This document shows positions 36,552 through 46,874 of a stretch of 64,000 nt of DNA, in pieces. Within the stretch, counting starts at the first letter, position 1, and each line of letters begins with the position of its first letter. The notes under the pieces were generated by a model. That model was not told where the DNA came from. It worked only from the letters and a program-made list of their open reading frames with translations, and ran no database searches. Source of the stretch: Meghimatium bilineatum (Eukaryota > Mollusca > Gastropoda > Stylommatophora > Philomycidae). A program made the translations under genes and the position numbers. The stretch spans positions 56,486,828 through 56,550,827 of the forward strand of contig CM067322.1 in the NCBI GenBank assembly GCA_034231615.1, read 5' to 3'.

Positions 36552-37630
36552 TGTCGCCTCTTTTATTTCTGTTGTCCATTCAGCATTATGTTGTATGCTG
36601 TCTGATGGTAGTCTGCTGATATGTGCAAACCATTTGATTTGTTGTCTCTTTAATATATTCCAAGATCGTGGTGATGTCGGTTCTTTGTCTAATGATCTCA
36701 TTCATCACTCTGTCTCTTAACAATATTACTAGGATTCTGCGTAAACATGTCATTTCAGCTGTTACAAGTTTACATTTGTCTTGTGCTGTCTTTGTCCATG
36801 TTTAGTAGAATAAGCGTTTGTATAATAATCGGTTTGAATAGTGCTATTTTGGTGTTTAAATCTTCATTTTTGTTTATGAGGATTGGTGTCATTTGCCCTA
36901 GTGATCGGGGTATGCTTTACTACATCTATTGTATTTCTTTGCCACCCAAGCCGTCTGTTGGTATATTGCTTGCTATGTATGTGAATGATGTCACTTGTTT
37001 AAGTCTGTTGTTTTCAATATATATATATATATAGGTGTTTATTTCTGTTCTTCTTATCTTCATTACTTCGGTCTTTTCTATATTTATCTTCATGTTAAAG
37101 GTTTGGCAAGTTTGATGTAATCTGTCTTTTTGTCTTTGTAGCTGCTCTTCTAGTGATGCTACTAGTGCTTGGTCGTCTGCAAATAGCAATTCGTTTAAGT
37201 TATCCTTCAGATTTTGTTCTTCCGATGTCTTTTCTACTTTGCAGATGTGATCTATATAAGTTATGAATAAATAAGGGGGATAGTACAAATCGTTGTCTCA
37301 CTCCCAAGTGAATGTGGAAATTATTTGGATGTACCTGTGATCGTTCTTACTGCGCATTGACTATTTGCGTATATGCTCTGACATAGGCTTATCACATGTT
37401 GGGGACCTACATATGTCTGTAGTGTTATAGATTGGTTGTGCTCTATCCACTCTGTCAAAAGCTTTCTCTTGATCCACGAAAGCTAAATATAAGTCTAGGT
37501 TATTTTCTGTCTCTCTTTCTGAAAGCTGTTTGAGGGCGAAGGTTACATCTGTACAGCTTTTATTTTTCTGAAAGCCCAATTGTGCAAAAGCCCCTGTCCT
37601 CTTTCGTACATATTTATAGAACATCGCCCC
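36552..37630 (-). pseudogene. LINE RT relic, antisense, with a FADD box
   Basis: The minus strand gives GFQKNKSCTDVTFALKQLSE and FVDQEKAFDRVDR (RT motif with the first catalytic Asp) at about 37565-37435, then LNELLFADDQALVASLEEQL at 37195-37136, FNMKINIEKTEVMKIRRTEI, and further down a frameshifted thumb with KWFAHISRLPSD near 36600. A (TA)n tract interrupts it at 37019. The mariner element sits against its 3' side. Confidence 0.86.
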
Positions 37631-37639
37631 TCCCCAGTC

Positions 37640-39300
37640 ACCAAGGCAATAGATTGAAGGTTGAAGAGAATTCTATTCTTAAAAAGTTATTTCTTTGTAT
37701 TTGTGAGACTCCTTCAAAACGAAAGTAATTGTTTTATTAATAAAAGTAATGAATCTGTTTTAAAGTATTCAACATTGTGCTGTCGACACTTGGGATTGGG
37801 GGGGGGGAGGATGATGGGGGTTCGTCTACCCTGGTTACAAATATTCGCTAAAAATGGTAATAAAATAGTTGTTTCCCCAATAAAAACACCATGAATGATA
37901 AAATACGTTCTCCTGTTGGGCGCTATAACGAGTCTACAACGTGATTTTCTAGATTGCATACTTGTCTAACTATCATTTACTGTTGTTGAAATATTTTTGA
38001 TTATTTCATTTTAACGCAGTTATAAATCTTTCCTATTTCAACAGAAGCTTGTCACTGGTTTCATTAATCCTAGTTGAGACTAGGTTTCAGATAAGAATTC
38101 AATTAATGTTAATACAATTTCACATCTTATCTTATTGCATATAAAAAGTTGTGTGTATATTCAATTTGTTTTTGCAATGTCCTGTGATCAATTTTCTTTT
38201 GAGCTCTTTCACTCCCTCCCTTTTGACACTTCATCGTCTCCTGATGGCTCATCGCCCCAGAGGATGTTTTCGATCACTGAGAAAAAAAGGAGAGAAACCT
38301 GTTGTTGTTTTTTTTGTTTCGTAAAATGTGCTCATGGCGATGTACACTCCTTTCAACATCGGACGGTAGTCCAAATTGACTATATCAGAGCTTTTTATCA
38401 TCAAAAGTAGTGGAGGCCACTGTAATCCAGTTACCGCGACCTCCGAGACATATTAAGTTAATTTAAGGGAGAAAGCCGTTTTAATTCATGTACTATCATT
38501 TTGCCACATATATACGTAGTTCTTTTATAAATTTGGCGGTCTGTCTCAGACACCTCCATCCTGGCTAAATTTTTCTGAATGGTGGAAAGTGCTGCATCGC
38601 CTGTTCGATCTTTCCTCCTTGGTATATGTGTATTATAATTCTACACGAACTTATAATTCTACACAAATATCAATAAAATTCTTCGAAACTAGAATTAACG
38701 TCTAAGTTCCAATATTGCTCAAACAATTCACTTCGCCATTAAATTATTGCTGTTGCATACTGTCGTCATCCTCTACTTACGTGCTAGATATGACATTTTT
38801 TGTTAATGAAATGATCCAACCGTGCTTGTTTGACCCACTCAGTGATCGAGACAATTCCACCCTTTTCCATGTTTACTCTAATTAGTCAATTAGAATAAAA
38901 ACAGACAAATATGATATCTGCTTTATCTGTGCATTGGACACGTTGAATCGCTAATGACCGCATGGACACATATTTAGTTGGGCTGCAATTTTCTGAGAGT
39001 CGCCAGTTTACTTTTACTTTTGACTATATTTTTGTACATAATTTCAATTCAGTTGACATAAGGACGAAAGACTTTCGACCACTTTGTTATAAAAAGTACC
39101 AGACTCGGCTTATACTCCGTAATAATTTGGCAATAAATAAGTCCTCCAGTTTGACATGTTCCTCCGTCTTCTACGTCTTCTGCGATTACACTGTGTATCT
39201 ATTCCGATATTGGTCATGCATAGAGTGGTTTGTTTTGATTATGATACTGATTTGCATTGTACAGCATAAGTAAGATACACTTTCCTTTCTAATATCTGCA
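37640..39300. other. No gene seen before host exon B
   Basis: AT-rich. TGACTATATCAGAGCTTTTT with CATCAAAA at 38377-38407 resembles 4407-4437, a weak dispersed repeat. Confidence 0.45.
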
Positions 39301-39301
39301 G

Positions 39302-39463
39302 GTGCCGCTTACCAGTATGAGGAAGAAAGCTCAAGCGACAGCGAGGATGAAGTCCTTAAGCATTACCAGACTTCTTTAGTGAGAGCAAACAGTGTTCGCA
39401 GCAGCAAAAGTAGAAAGAGTGGCAAAAGTAGACCTTCAGATGTTTCTCATAGGACTTCCAGAA
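39302..39463 (+). CDS. Host gene, internal exon B, unknown protein
   Basis: The acceptor is a pyrimidine-rich tract ending CTGCAG at 39301 and the donor is GTAAGA at 39464. The exon is 162 bases, phase 1 at both ends, and codes for 53 complete residues. It begins Ala-Ala-Tyr-Gln-Tyr, runs into an acidic Ser/Glu/Asp patch (EEESSSDSEDE), then a basic Ser/Arg/Lys stretch with SKSRKSGKSR. This acidic-then-basic, Ser-rich make-up suggests a disordered, possibly phosphorylated region; several Ser sit in acidic CK2-like or basic contexts. No domain is recognisable. Both splice sites are close to consensus and the frame joins exactly to the exons 17.6 kb upstream and 24.3 kb downstream. Confidence 0.72.
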
Positions 39464-39566
39464 GTAAGATTTTTTTTCTTCGCAGTACTAGTGTTTTATC
39501 CTTCTCACTTACCCAAAAAATGTATAGTTATAACATGTGTGCTTCAATATAAAAGATCTATAAATG

Positions 39567-39890
39567 TAGAACTCTTTTAGATGTCATACTGTAGTAAAAC
39601 TCATTTAGATGTCATATTGTAGTAAAACTCTTTTAGATGTCATATTGTAGTAAAACTCTTTTAGATGTCATAGTGTAATAAAACTCTTTTATACGTCTTA
39701 TTGTAGTAAAACTCTTTATACATCTTATTGTAGTAAAACTCTTTTATACATCTTATTGTAGTAAAACTCTTTTATACATCTTATTGTAGTAAAACTCTTT
39801 TATACATCTTATTGTAGTAAAACTCTTTTAGATGTCTTATTGTAGTAAAACTCTTTTAGATGTCTTATTGTAGTAAAACTCTTTTAGATC
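39567..39890. repeat. Tandem repeat, 27-28-bp unit, about 12 copies
   Basis: TTTTAGATGTCTTATTGTAG plus TAAAACTC with two variants (GATGTC and ATACATC). It starts about 100 bases after the donor of host exon B. Confidence 0.93.
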
Positions 39891-40309
39891 TATGACTGTA
39901 ATATTGTTTTATGAGCCTTTTCTCTGCCATTTTTAAAAGATATCAAAAAGTACCGTCTCCGCAAATAAATTTGCCTAAAACAGACCTCCAACATCCTTTG
40001 TCTCTTGCTTTTATGGTGCATTCTGCTAGACTGTATTCCATCCTTCTCATTATGTTTCTCTCCAACTGTTATCTCTGCCTACATCTTGTTCGCCTCCCAT
40101 CAACTCTACCCTCGTGTAAGATCTTGAAGAGAGTGTCTTATCTTTATATATATATATATGAAAATAAAACACACAACGACTGCAGGAAAAGTTTTGACAT
40201 AAAACATAAAACTTAAATTATATTTCAGCCATCAAGAAATAAAAGTCGCAAATATATCGCAAAATTAATATATACTGAGAAAAGTTGAAAAGCTGAAAAG
40301 ATCTAGCTA

Positions 40310-40485
40310 TCTATCAATTCGCTAAACACTGTATTGCATTTCAGCGTCAAGGGTAGAAGACTTCTGAAAAGATCTCAGAGAAAAATCCACTTTGTAGACA
40401 AGAGGTTGCCAGTGGCATACGAAATCGCGATATCTAGAGCACAAAACGAATTACTTATCCACTGTACCACGGAGATTTCCATATA
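40310..40485 (-). mobile_element. tRNA-derived SINE, antisense
   Basis: The minus strand shows CCGTGGTACAGTGGATAAGT (box A) and, downstream, TTGTCTACAAAGTGGA. The 3' part (GCATTTCAGCGTCAAGGGTA on +) also occurs at 35150-35190. Confidence 0.62.
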
Positions 40486-41044
40486 ATGGAAACAACACGT
40501 CACAATAATATTAGTGAAATAATTATTCACTGTACATTAACATAAATGGCAGGAAAAAAGACACATTCGTATTGCAACGATGCATATTCAATTTCTACTT
40601 AGAAAATACTGTATTTTTATTAAAGCAGTTTGAATAAATTTCTGAACCGACAGTGGACAAATAATCAACAAAGACGATGTATCTCTTCTCACTAGTACGG
40701 TAGAACAATGTACAATTTTGTTTTGATGATGTGGGCGACACTAAACGCTGATTGACTGATTAGTCGAACTTGGAAGAAAACTGGAATACATATTGCTCAT
40801 GTGATTTCCAGTACTAGAGGATAATTATGATAATACTGATTGTCATGATAATACTGTAATCTGTTCATGTGTGTAGGTAGCTCTTGACAGCCCATAGTCT
40901 ATCTGACACAAAGCACCTCCCAGTGATTAGACATGATGACATCCAAACTTGTATAAGGTTTGCTGTCTGGAAGACATTGTTGTGTATGTGTATAGGGGGG
41001 GGGGGGGTTAACTAGTGCATGTTTAGTCTCCGAACGGAGGTATT

Positions 41045-41612
41045 CCAGTGCGGCAGTATCACGGGATCATCACGTCCTGCCATGAGCATAACATGCATCT
41101 ATGGACAGACCAGTTCATTATTCTTCTGTCGGATCTGTTGATCCATCTGCAGTCATGGCACTCATTGCACTTACCCATCACAATTAAAAAAATCGTGGGA
41201 CTTATTGAAGATCTCAATTGTTCAGAACATTACATTGATATACTGCCCTGGTCATGCTGGGGTCAAAGGAAACGAGAGGGCCGACTTTTTTGCAAGCAAT
41301 GTGGCGGTAGGCGGCACATTGCTAAGAAGAGATCAAGCAGACTTAATAAGGCAGTAATAAACTCATTTCAATATGAAGATAATGTCAATGAGGTTGAATT
41401 CGTACATATACAGAGAAAGTTATAAATGGGAGTATCTAGAGGTGAGGGAAGGAAAAGTAAATTTTTTGGAAAGTCCCGAAGACCACACAATCAATATCTG
41501 ACCAGGACTCTGAGTCTACATACACTGGGATGGCTGCTGGAACGGAGGGCGGAGCACTTATGTGAATGTCCCGCGTGCTGTGAAGCCAGTTTCTAATCAA
41601 GAATCAAGAATA
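41045..41612 (+). pseudogene. LINE family C, decayed sense copy
   Basis: Encodes broken pieces of the family C RNase H (the PGHAG..GNERAD segment is frameshifted near 41250-41300), then LNKAVINSFQYEDNVNEVEF, GEGRKSKFFGKS and LHTLGWLLERRAEHLCECP. Ends TTCTAATCAAGAATCAAGAA. Confidence 0.83.
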
Positions 41613-41639
41613 TGAAATTTTTACATTCAGACAACTGGC

Positions 41640-41815
41640 ATAACACACAATGGAAAACAACCAAGAACTGTATAACGGGTTTGTCGACCAAGAAACAAGC
41701 TTTTGGCGGAGTAGACAGGCAAGAAGTATGGAAAGTACTATCAAAATACGGAGTCCCACACTTAATCAATCTGTGCAGGAGTATTTACACAGGAAGTCAA
41801 TGTTCAGTCTTCATA
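41640..41815 (+). pseudogene. LINE RT fragment
   Basis: KKQAFGGVDRQEVWKVLSKY and GVPHLINLCRSIYTGSQCSV match the RT block around the first catalytic Asp (usual form DFKKAFDSVDR). Here the Asp-containing start is degraded. Followed directly by a family C tail. Confidence 0.75.
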
Positions 41816-41912
41816 CACTGGGATGACTGTTGGTACGGAGGGCGGAGAACTTATAGAAATTCCCTGCGTGCTGTGAGGACAGTTTCTAATGAAGAATCAA
41901 GAAGAACGAATC
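41816..41912 (+). pseudogene. LINE family C, 3' fragment
   Basis: ATACACTGGGATGACTGTTG through the TTCTAATGAAGAATCAAGAA tail matches the family C 3' end. It lies directly after an RT fragment of another family. Confidence 0.75.
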
Positions 41913-42097
41913 ACTTAGGAGTCTGTCATAAAAGGATAAAAGTGCAATGTTGATTGGTCTGTATTTATCTTCATTCATGGAAACTATTTGACAGAAGCAA
42001 GAAACAAAGAAAGGACATGCAATGACAGTGATTTTTTTCACATGTGACAGGTTGTCAGCACATCCCCCATCTTTCCTTAGTCTACAATTACAATAAT

Positions 42098-42170
42098 GAG
42101 CGAGATAGTCTAGTTGATAGTGAACTTGCTTGCTATCACTGGGTTACAGCATGCCAAGTTCGGAATTACG
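42098..42170 (+). mobile_element. tRNA-like SINE head
   Basis: GATAGTCTAGTTGATAGTGA (box A-like) and CCAAGTTCGGAATTACG (box B-like), about 70 bases. Too degenerate to be a tRNA gene. Confidence 0.45.
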
Positions 42171-42547
42171 TTCTACCCAAAATAAATTCCGGGTTGTGAT
42201 TTCTCGTTTGACACGACCACTTTTCCAATCGACTCAGCTGTAAATGAGTATCTGACGCATAAGTTAGGGGAGAAAAACAGCATGGAAGGGAACTGGCCAC
42301 TCCACCTAATAGTTGCTGCGGTTTAGTACATGAAGAGTTATCTTCATCCCCGACGGCAGATTCCATTGGACCTACCTTTACTTTCACTTCTACGACATGA
42401 CTGGAAAGAAGATATTGACCGTATTCTTATCATATTTAACTAGAAGCACATGCCGGACACTTAAATATTTCATTGCTGGAACCATAATACAATAGACGCA
42501 GTCTACACGTCTTTCTAGATGTTGTTAGTATTGCTGCATGACTAGAG

Positions 42548-42640
42548 ATCATCGTGGCATAGTGGCTAAGCCTTATGTTCAAGATGTCACTGGTCTAATA
42601 CCGGTTTGTGACGTCATATTTAAAAGTGCATTTAAGTTAA
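42548..42640 (+). mobile_element. tRNA-like SINE head
   Basis: CGTGGCATAGTGGCTAAGCC (box A) and CTGGTCTAATACCGGTTTG (box B). Confidence 0.55.
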
Positions 42641-42909
42641 TTGGTTGTTGGTGTGTTAGTTTTTCCGGTTCATTGATTAATTATCAGATCGTGACATAAA
42701 CACTCTCAGAGTGATGTGATAATAACGAATAAGTAAATATGTTACAAATATCTATCACCAAAAAGGAAAAGATGATAAAAACAATTACAGCAGAATAAAT
42801 AAGGTGAAAACGGTTGACGTTTCTATCAAAGATCTTCATCTGAACGAAAATATAATATATATATTACACTATTTTTGTAACACAATATTTTTAACACATA
42901 TATATTATT

Positions 42910-43870
42910 TACTATTATCGCTTTGGTATTTGTGTTACTACGGCCCATACCTAATTGATTGATCCTCTCTGGCCTTTAGTAATTATATATAACGATGACC
43001 TTCAGAACATGGTAACTGACTACTCTTGTTATGCCCTTTTTAAATAATTTATTCTTGTGATTCCTATATTATGTTCACTTTTAGCCGTTCCTAGCGTCAC
43101 ACCTTCATTCTTATCATAAACACAGAAGAAGAATTACACATTGCATCCTACAGCTGACTAAACTCCTTCATTTTAGTTGAAATACTAACACGGCTCATTT
43201 AAATACCACTTTGCGTTGTAGTTAAGCTAGCAAATCTGTCTGATCTTTCACACACGTAACACCCGCATGTACTGGCACATAGATTTTGCCGTTGCATGAA
43301 ATATTTTACACGATTCCGACCGATCACATTGAGGATGTTCTGTATGCACTATCTAGGTTTCTAGTGTTGTCATTGTCTCGAAATTATACCTAAAATTTAT
43401 AAAACAATATTTGGCTATTTAAAAATCAATAAACGATCATTGCAAACCATCTAGATCTGATAGTAGAATACAGCATTTGAGCAAGGTTCTTTCAGCTAAC
43501 ACATATACCCCTCGCAATGTGAGTCGTCAATACATTTTCTGAATCCTACCAATACGCATCTATAAAAAATGTGTACTCCTAGTCAAGATTTACAATATGT
43601 ATATTTTGAAGCTACTACGAAAGGGCTGGTTAATCGAGACACAGACAACAACAACAACACACATAAAGTGCACAAGCATGTACGCGTATACTCTCTGAAG
43701 ACAACAAACTTTTAATACAAGTACCAGTAGCCATTCATAACGCATGAACCATTAGCACTGTGTGATAATGCATCTAATGTATTATGTTAGATAACATAAT
43801 GTTATCTAATGCATAAACATAGAAAATATTGTTTCAGATGTAAAATAGGTAAATGAATAACATAAACTTT
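42910..43870. other. No gene seen
   Basis: AT-rich unrecognised sequence. Confidence 0.5.
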
Positions 43871-43886
43871 CAGCATCGTTTAGTAT

Positions 43887-44167
43887 CGCCCGTGTGTTGC
43901 CGGGACCCGAAAAGGGAGTAAAGAATAGCATCACTGTTTACCTTCCATGCATGTTGTAAGAGGCGACTAAGCAGGTTATGGGATGGAGTTCGCTGTCCCA
44001 TCCGATATAGTGTCAATGACCCAAAGCCATGCTGAATTCGGATGTGTCAAGCCAAAAGGCGCAGATATCGCAACAATGTTGTAAACCATGACACAACGCA
44101 TTCCGTTCTCCGGACTACATCCTGCTAATATGCAGGAGTTTGGGAACGAACGCAGAAGAAGAAGAAG
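43887..44167 (+). mobile_element. Rep-A retroposon, full-length copy 2
   Basis: Same 280-bp unit, flanked by ATCGTTTAGTAT (43875-43886) and ATCGTTGAGTAT (44168-44179). This copy has AGCCAAAAGGCGCA, identical to 14 bases just before the start codon of the full-length LINE. Confidence 0.87.
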
Positions 44168-44384
44168 ATCGTTGAGTATAGGATATGCATGTGCATGTTA
44201 GACATAAATATGTTGTATAAACCAGTGTTTCTAAACTTCCTTGCGTTCTATAGAGACTTCCAGCGGGGAAACGGAGAACAATTGTGAAATTTGGAGCTAC
44301 AGTTCAGGCATGACCATCTATCTCCCTTAAATACCTTCCAACACCAACATAATTAATTAGGACCCCATTCGTTACGTCGTTTAA

Positions 44385-44500
44385 TTATTATTGGGATTTT
44401 GGTTGGTCATTATTTACATTCTTAGAATGACTTGCCAAAAATAACCAAATCGACTCCAGGTATTTAAATAGTGACCAACCCAATGCTAAAAAATAATCAG
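44385..44500. mobile_element. Short palindromic MITE
   Basis: Arms GGTTGGTCATTATTTA and TAAATAGTGACCAACC are inverted, enclosing CTTGCCAAAAATAACC. Related half-copies lie at 21955-22010 and 32767-32815. Confidence 0.6.
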
Positions 44501-44519
44501 CCATAATTGTATAAAATAA

Positions 44520-44860
44520 GTTGTGTAAACAGCTGTAGTTGTAGCATGTTACGTTAGACAGAAATAAGTTGTATAAATAACAGCGGTAACATGTTACGTT
44601 AGACAGAAATAAGTTGTATAGACAACAGCGGTAACATGGTACGTTAGACAGGCAATTTTCTAGGCAATGTGAATACGCTATGTTGTTTGCAATTGCTTTC
44701 TGAACGGCTCAGATGCCCAATTGCATGTAGCGGGATTCGGAACCAGTATCTTGGCCGTCATAGACGCACTCTGTACCACGCCGCCACTGAGCTATTTAGA
44801 CAAAAATATGTTGTATAAATAGTAGTATGTGCAGTATGTTATGGCAGACATAATCACATT
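44520..44860. repeat. Tandem repeat, about 45-bp unit, split by a SINE
   Basis: GTAACATGTTACGTTAGACA plus GAAATAAGTTGTATA units; after the SINE at 44651-44795 a unit resumes with AATATGTTGTATAAATAG. A related unit also lies at 44200. Confidence 0.8.
44651..44795 (-). mobile_element. tRNA-derived SINE, antisense
   Basis: Reading the minus strand from 44795: AGCTCAGTGGCGGCGTGG (box A) and GGTTCCGAATCCCGC (box B). Flanked by TTAGACA (44644-44650 and 44796-44802). It interrupts a 45-bp tandem array. Confidence 0.8.
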
Positions 44861-45267
44861 GAGGACATAGGGTAGAGTTGAAATTTTGTTAGTGACAGCG
44901 TGCTTGTATCTTCGTAAGAGAATATCTTTCTATTACGTCTCAGTAGGTGACATCAGTGGTTGATATCATTATGTATTTGTCAGTTTCCAGGTGTACGTGT
45001 CAAATTGTATAGATAGACAGACACGGAAAATAATTTTATCTTCATTTGTAAACGACAACTGTCATGTCCAAAATATTCGAATACGCTTGTCAAACTATAA
45101 TGAAACCTATTTTCTGGAAACTGTGGACAGAATATCTGTACTCTGAAAACTGGGTTATAACAATAATATTTCCCCGATCACAATCTTCCAGTCAATTTAG
45201 TTGTCACGTTTTACTTACCGATATTATTAAGTCAACCTGTTGATCTTAGGGGTTCAGCTGGGATATG

Positions 45268-45420
45268 GGATCCCCATGGCGTAGTGATTGAGCAATTCGC
45301 TTTGTGATTAAGAGGTTACAGATTCGAAAGTGTGTTTTTTTCCAGAGATCCCTGAGGATTATTGCTTGAACTACGAAGTAAGTGCTATGAATGTCCATTT
45401 TATTGAGAGGGACAGCGTAC
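45268..45420 (+). mobile_element. tRNA-derived SINE, diverged
   Basis: ATGGCGTAGTGATTGAGCAA (box A region) and GGTTACAGATTCGAAAG (box B), with the later GAGGATTATTGCTTGAAC matching the 4640 copy's body. Confidence 0.65.
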
Positions 45421-45492
45421 TTATAAGGTAACCCGAATACAATAAAGTAAATCTTCTCTTCTTTTGACCCCTTGAAAATTGTGTAGATCATG

Positions 45493-45616
<124 letters not shown>

Positions 45617-45693
45617 CGTATCACTTATAGTCTGATACAGATAGCAAACGTGTCATTTATAGTTAGTCACATTCAAACAAACGTATCATTTAT

Positions 45694-45960
45694 TACGGGG
45701 CCGCGGTAGCGCAGTGGTTAGCGCACTGGCTTCGCATATGAGTGGTCTTGGGTTCATTCCCCAGTTGAGGCGGAAATGTTTTCAGATCGCAACGGCTCCC
45801 AGGTCAACCCAGCCTTAAATGGGTACCGGATTAATCCGGGTAGTAAAGACTGCGAGGGAGAGGAGATGGCTACCGCCCTCATTTGCAGAGCCTGTGAAAT
45901 GTGAGATCGCTAACATCTCACACCCCTACGGCATTAATAAATGCTATGCGTTACTTTACT
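45694..45960 (+). mobile_element. tRNA-derived SINE with target duplication
   Basis: 267 bp flanked by TATCATTTAT (45684-45693 and 45961-45970), inside a 33-bp tandem array. The head has a clear Pol III box A (TAGCGCAGTGGTTAGCGC) and box B (GGGTTCATTCC). The body contains an AGCCTTAAATGGGTACC block and a CTCACACCCCTACGG block. The tail is a short TTACT repeat. The intact boxes and perfect duplication suggest a young copy. Confidence 0.9.
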
Positions 45961-46206
45961 TATCATTTATAGAGTCTGTCACATACAACAAAAGTGCCAT
46001 TTATAGAGTCTGTCACTTATAATAGACGTGCCATTTATATTCAGTCACATACAACAAACGTGCCATTTATAGAGTCTGTCACATATAGTAGACGTACCAT
46101 TTTTAGACTGTCACTTATAACAAACGTACCATTTATACTATGTGATATATAATAAACGTGTCATTTATAAAGTATGTCGCATATAATAAAGTATCATTTA
46201 TATAGT

Positions 46207-46488
46207 CACCCGTGTGTTGCCGGGGCCCAAAAGGGGAGCAAAGAATAGCAACACTGTTTACCTTCCACGCATGTCGTAAAAGGCGACTAAGTAGGTTATG
46301 GGATGGAGTTGGCTGGATGGAGTCCCATCCCATATAAGGTCAGTGACCCAAAGCCATGCTGAAGTCGGATGTGTCAGGCCGACAGGCGCAGATATTGCAG
46401 CAGTGCTGTAAACCATGTCACAACGCATTCCGTTCTCCGGACTACATCCTGCTAATCTGCAGGAGTTTGAGAATGAACGCAGAAGAAG
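46207..46488 (+). mobile_element. Rep-A retroposon, full-length copy 3
   Basis: Flanked by a perfect ATTTATATAGT duplication (46196-46206, 46489-46499). It interrupts a 33-bp tandem array. It has a 7-base internal duplication (GGATGGA) at about 46311. Confidence 0.9.
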
Positions 46489-46874
46489 ATTTATATAGTT
46501 AGTCACAGATAATAAATTTATAATCTGTCACATATAATACGCGTATAATCTATACTCTATCAAATATAACAAACGTATCATCTATAAAGACTATCACAGA
46601 AAGTATACGCTTCATGTATAGTTCACTACAGAGAACAATATGTGTAAAGTTTACGTCTAACTATATATCTGTCAGCTTCAGATAAGCATGCATATCCGTA
46701 GGTTCTGTAACGAATACAGACGTATATATGTAGTCTACCTCGGATATGGAAACATATCTCTATATTCTGCTTCGGGTAAGGCAACATATATGCAGGTGCT
46801 TCAGAAGAGGAAATATATATGTAAAGTATGTCATGGATAAAGACACTTGTAGAGTTCGGCACGGATAATGTAGA

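Larger units (their letters stand above)
21662..39301 (+). other. Intron 1 of the host gene (about 17.6 kb)
   Basis: Bounded by GTGAGT at 21662 and a pyrimidine-rich acceptor ending CTGCAG at 39301. It holds pieces of at least four LINE families, a hAT relic, a hAT-type MITE, a mariner, a TA array and three short minisatellites. No further exon was convincingly seen, although a short phase 1-1 exon could be hidden. Confidence 0.55.
45620..46640. repeat. Tandem repeat, about 33-bp unit, interrupted by a SINE and a Rep-A
   Basis: Variants of AACGTGCCATTTATAGAGTC plus TGTCACATATA. The array is split by the SINE at 45694-45960 and Rep-A at 46207-46488, each with target duplications derived from array sequence. 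Confidence 0.88.

Noticed and set aside
40980..41010. G run as a possible regulatory G-quadruplex
   Set aside because: A single homopolymer-like run within a repeat-rich intron, without several G-tracts or a nearby promoter.
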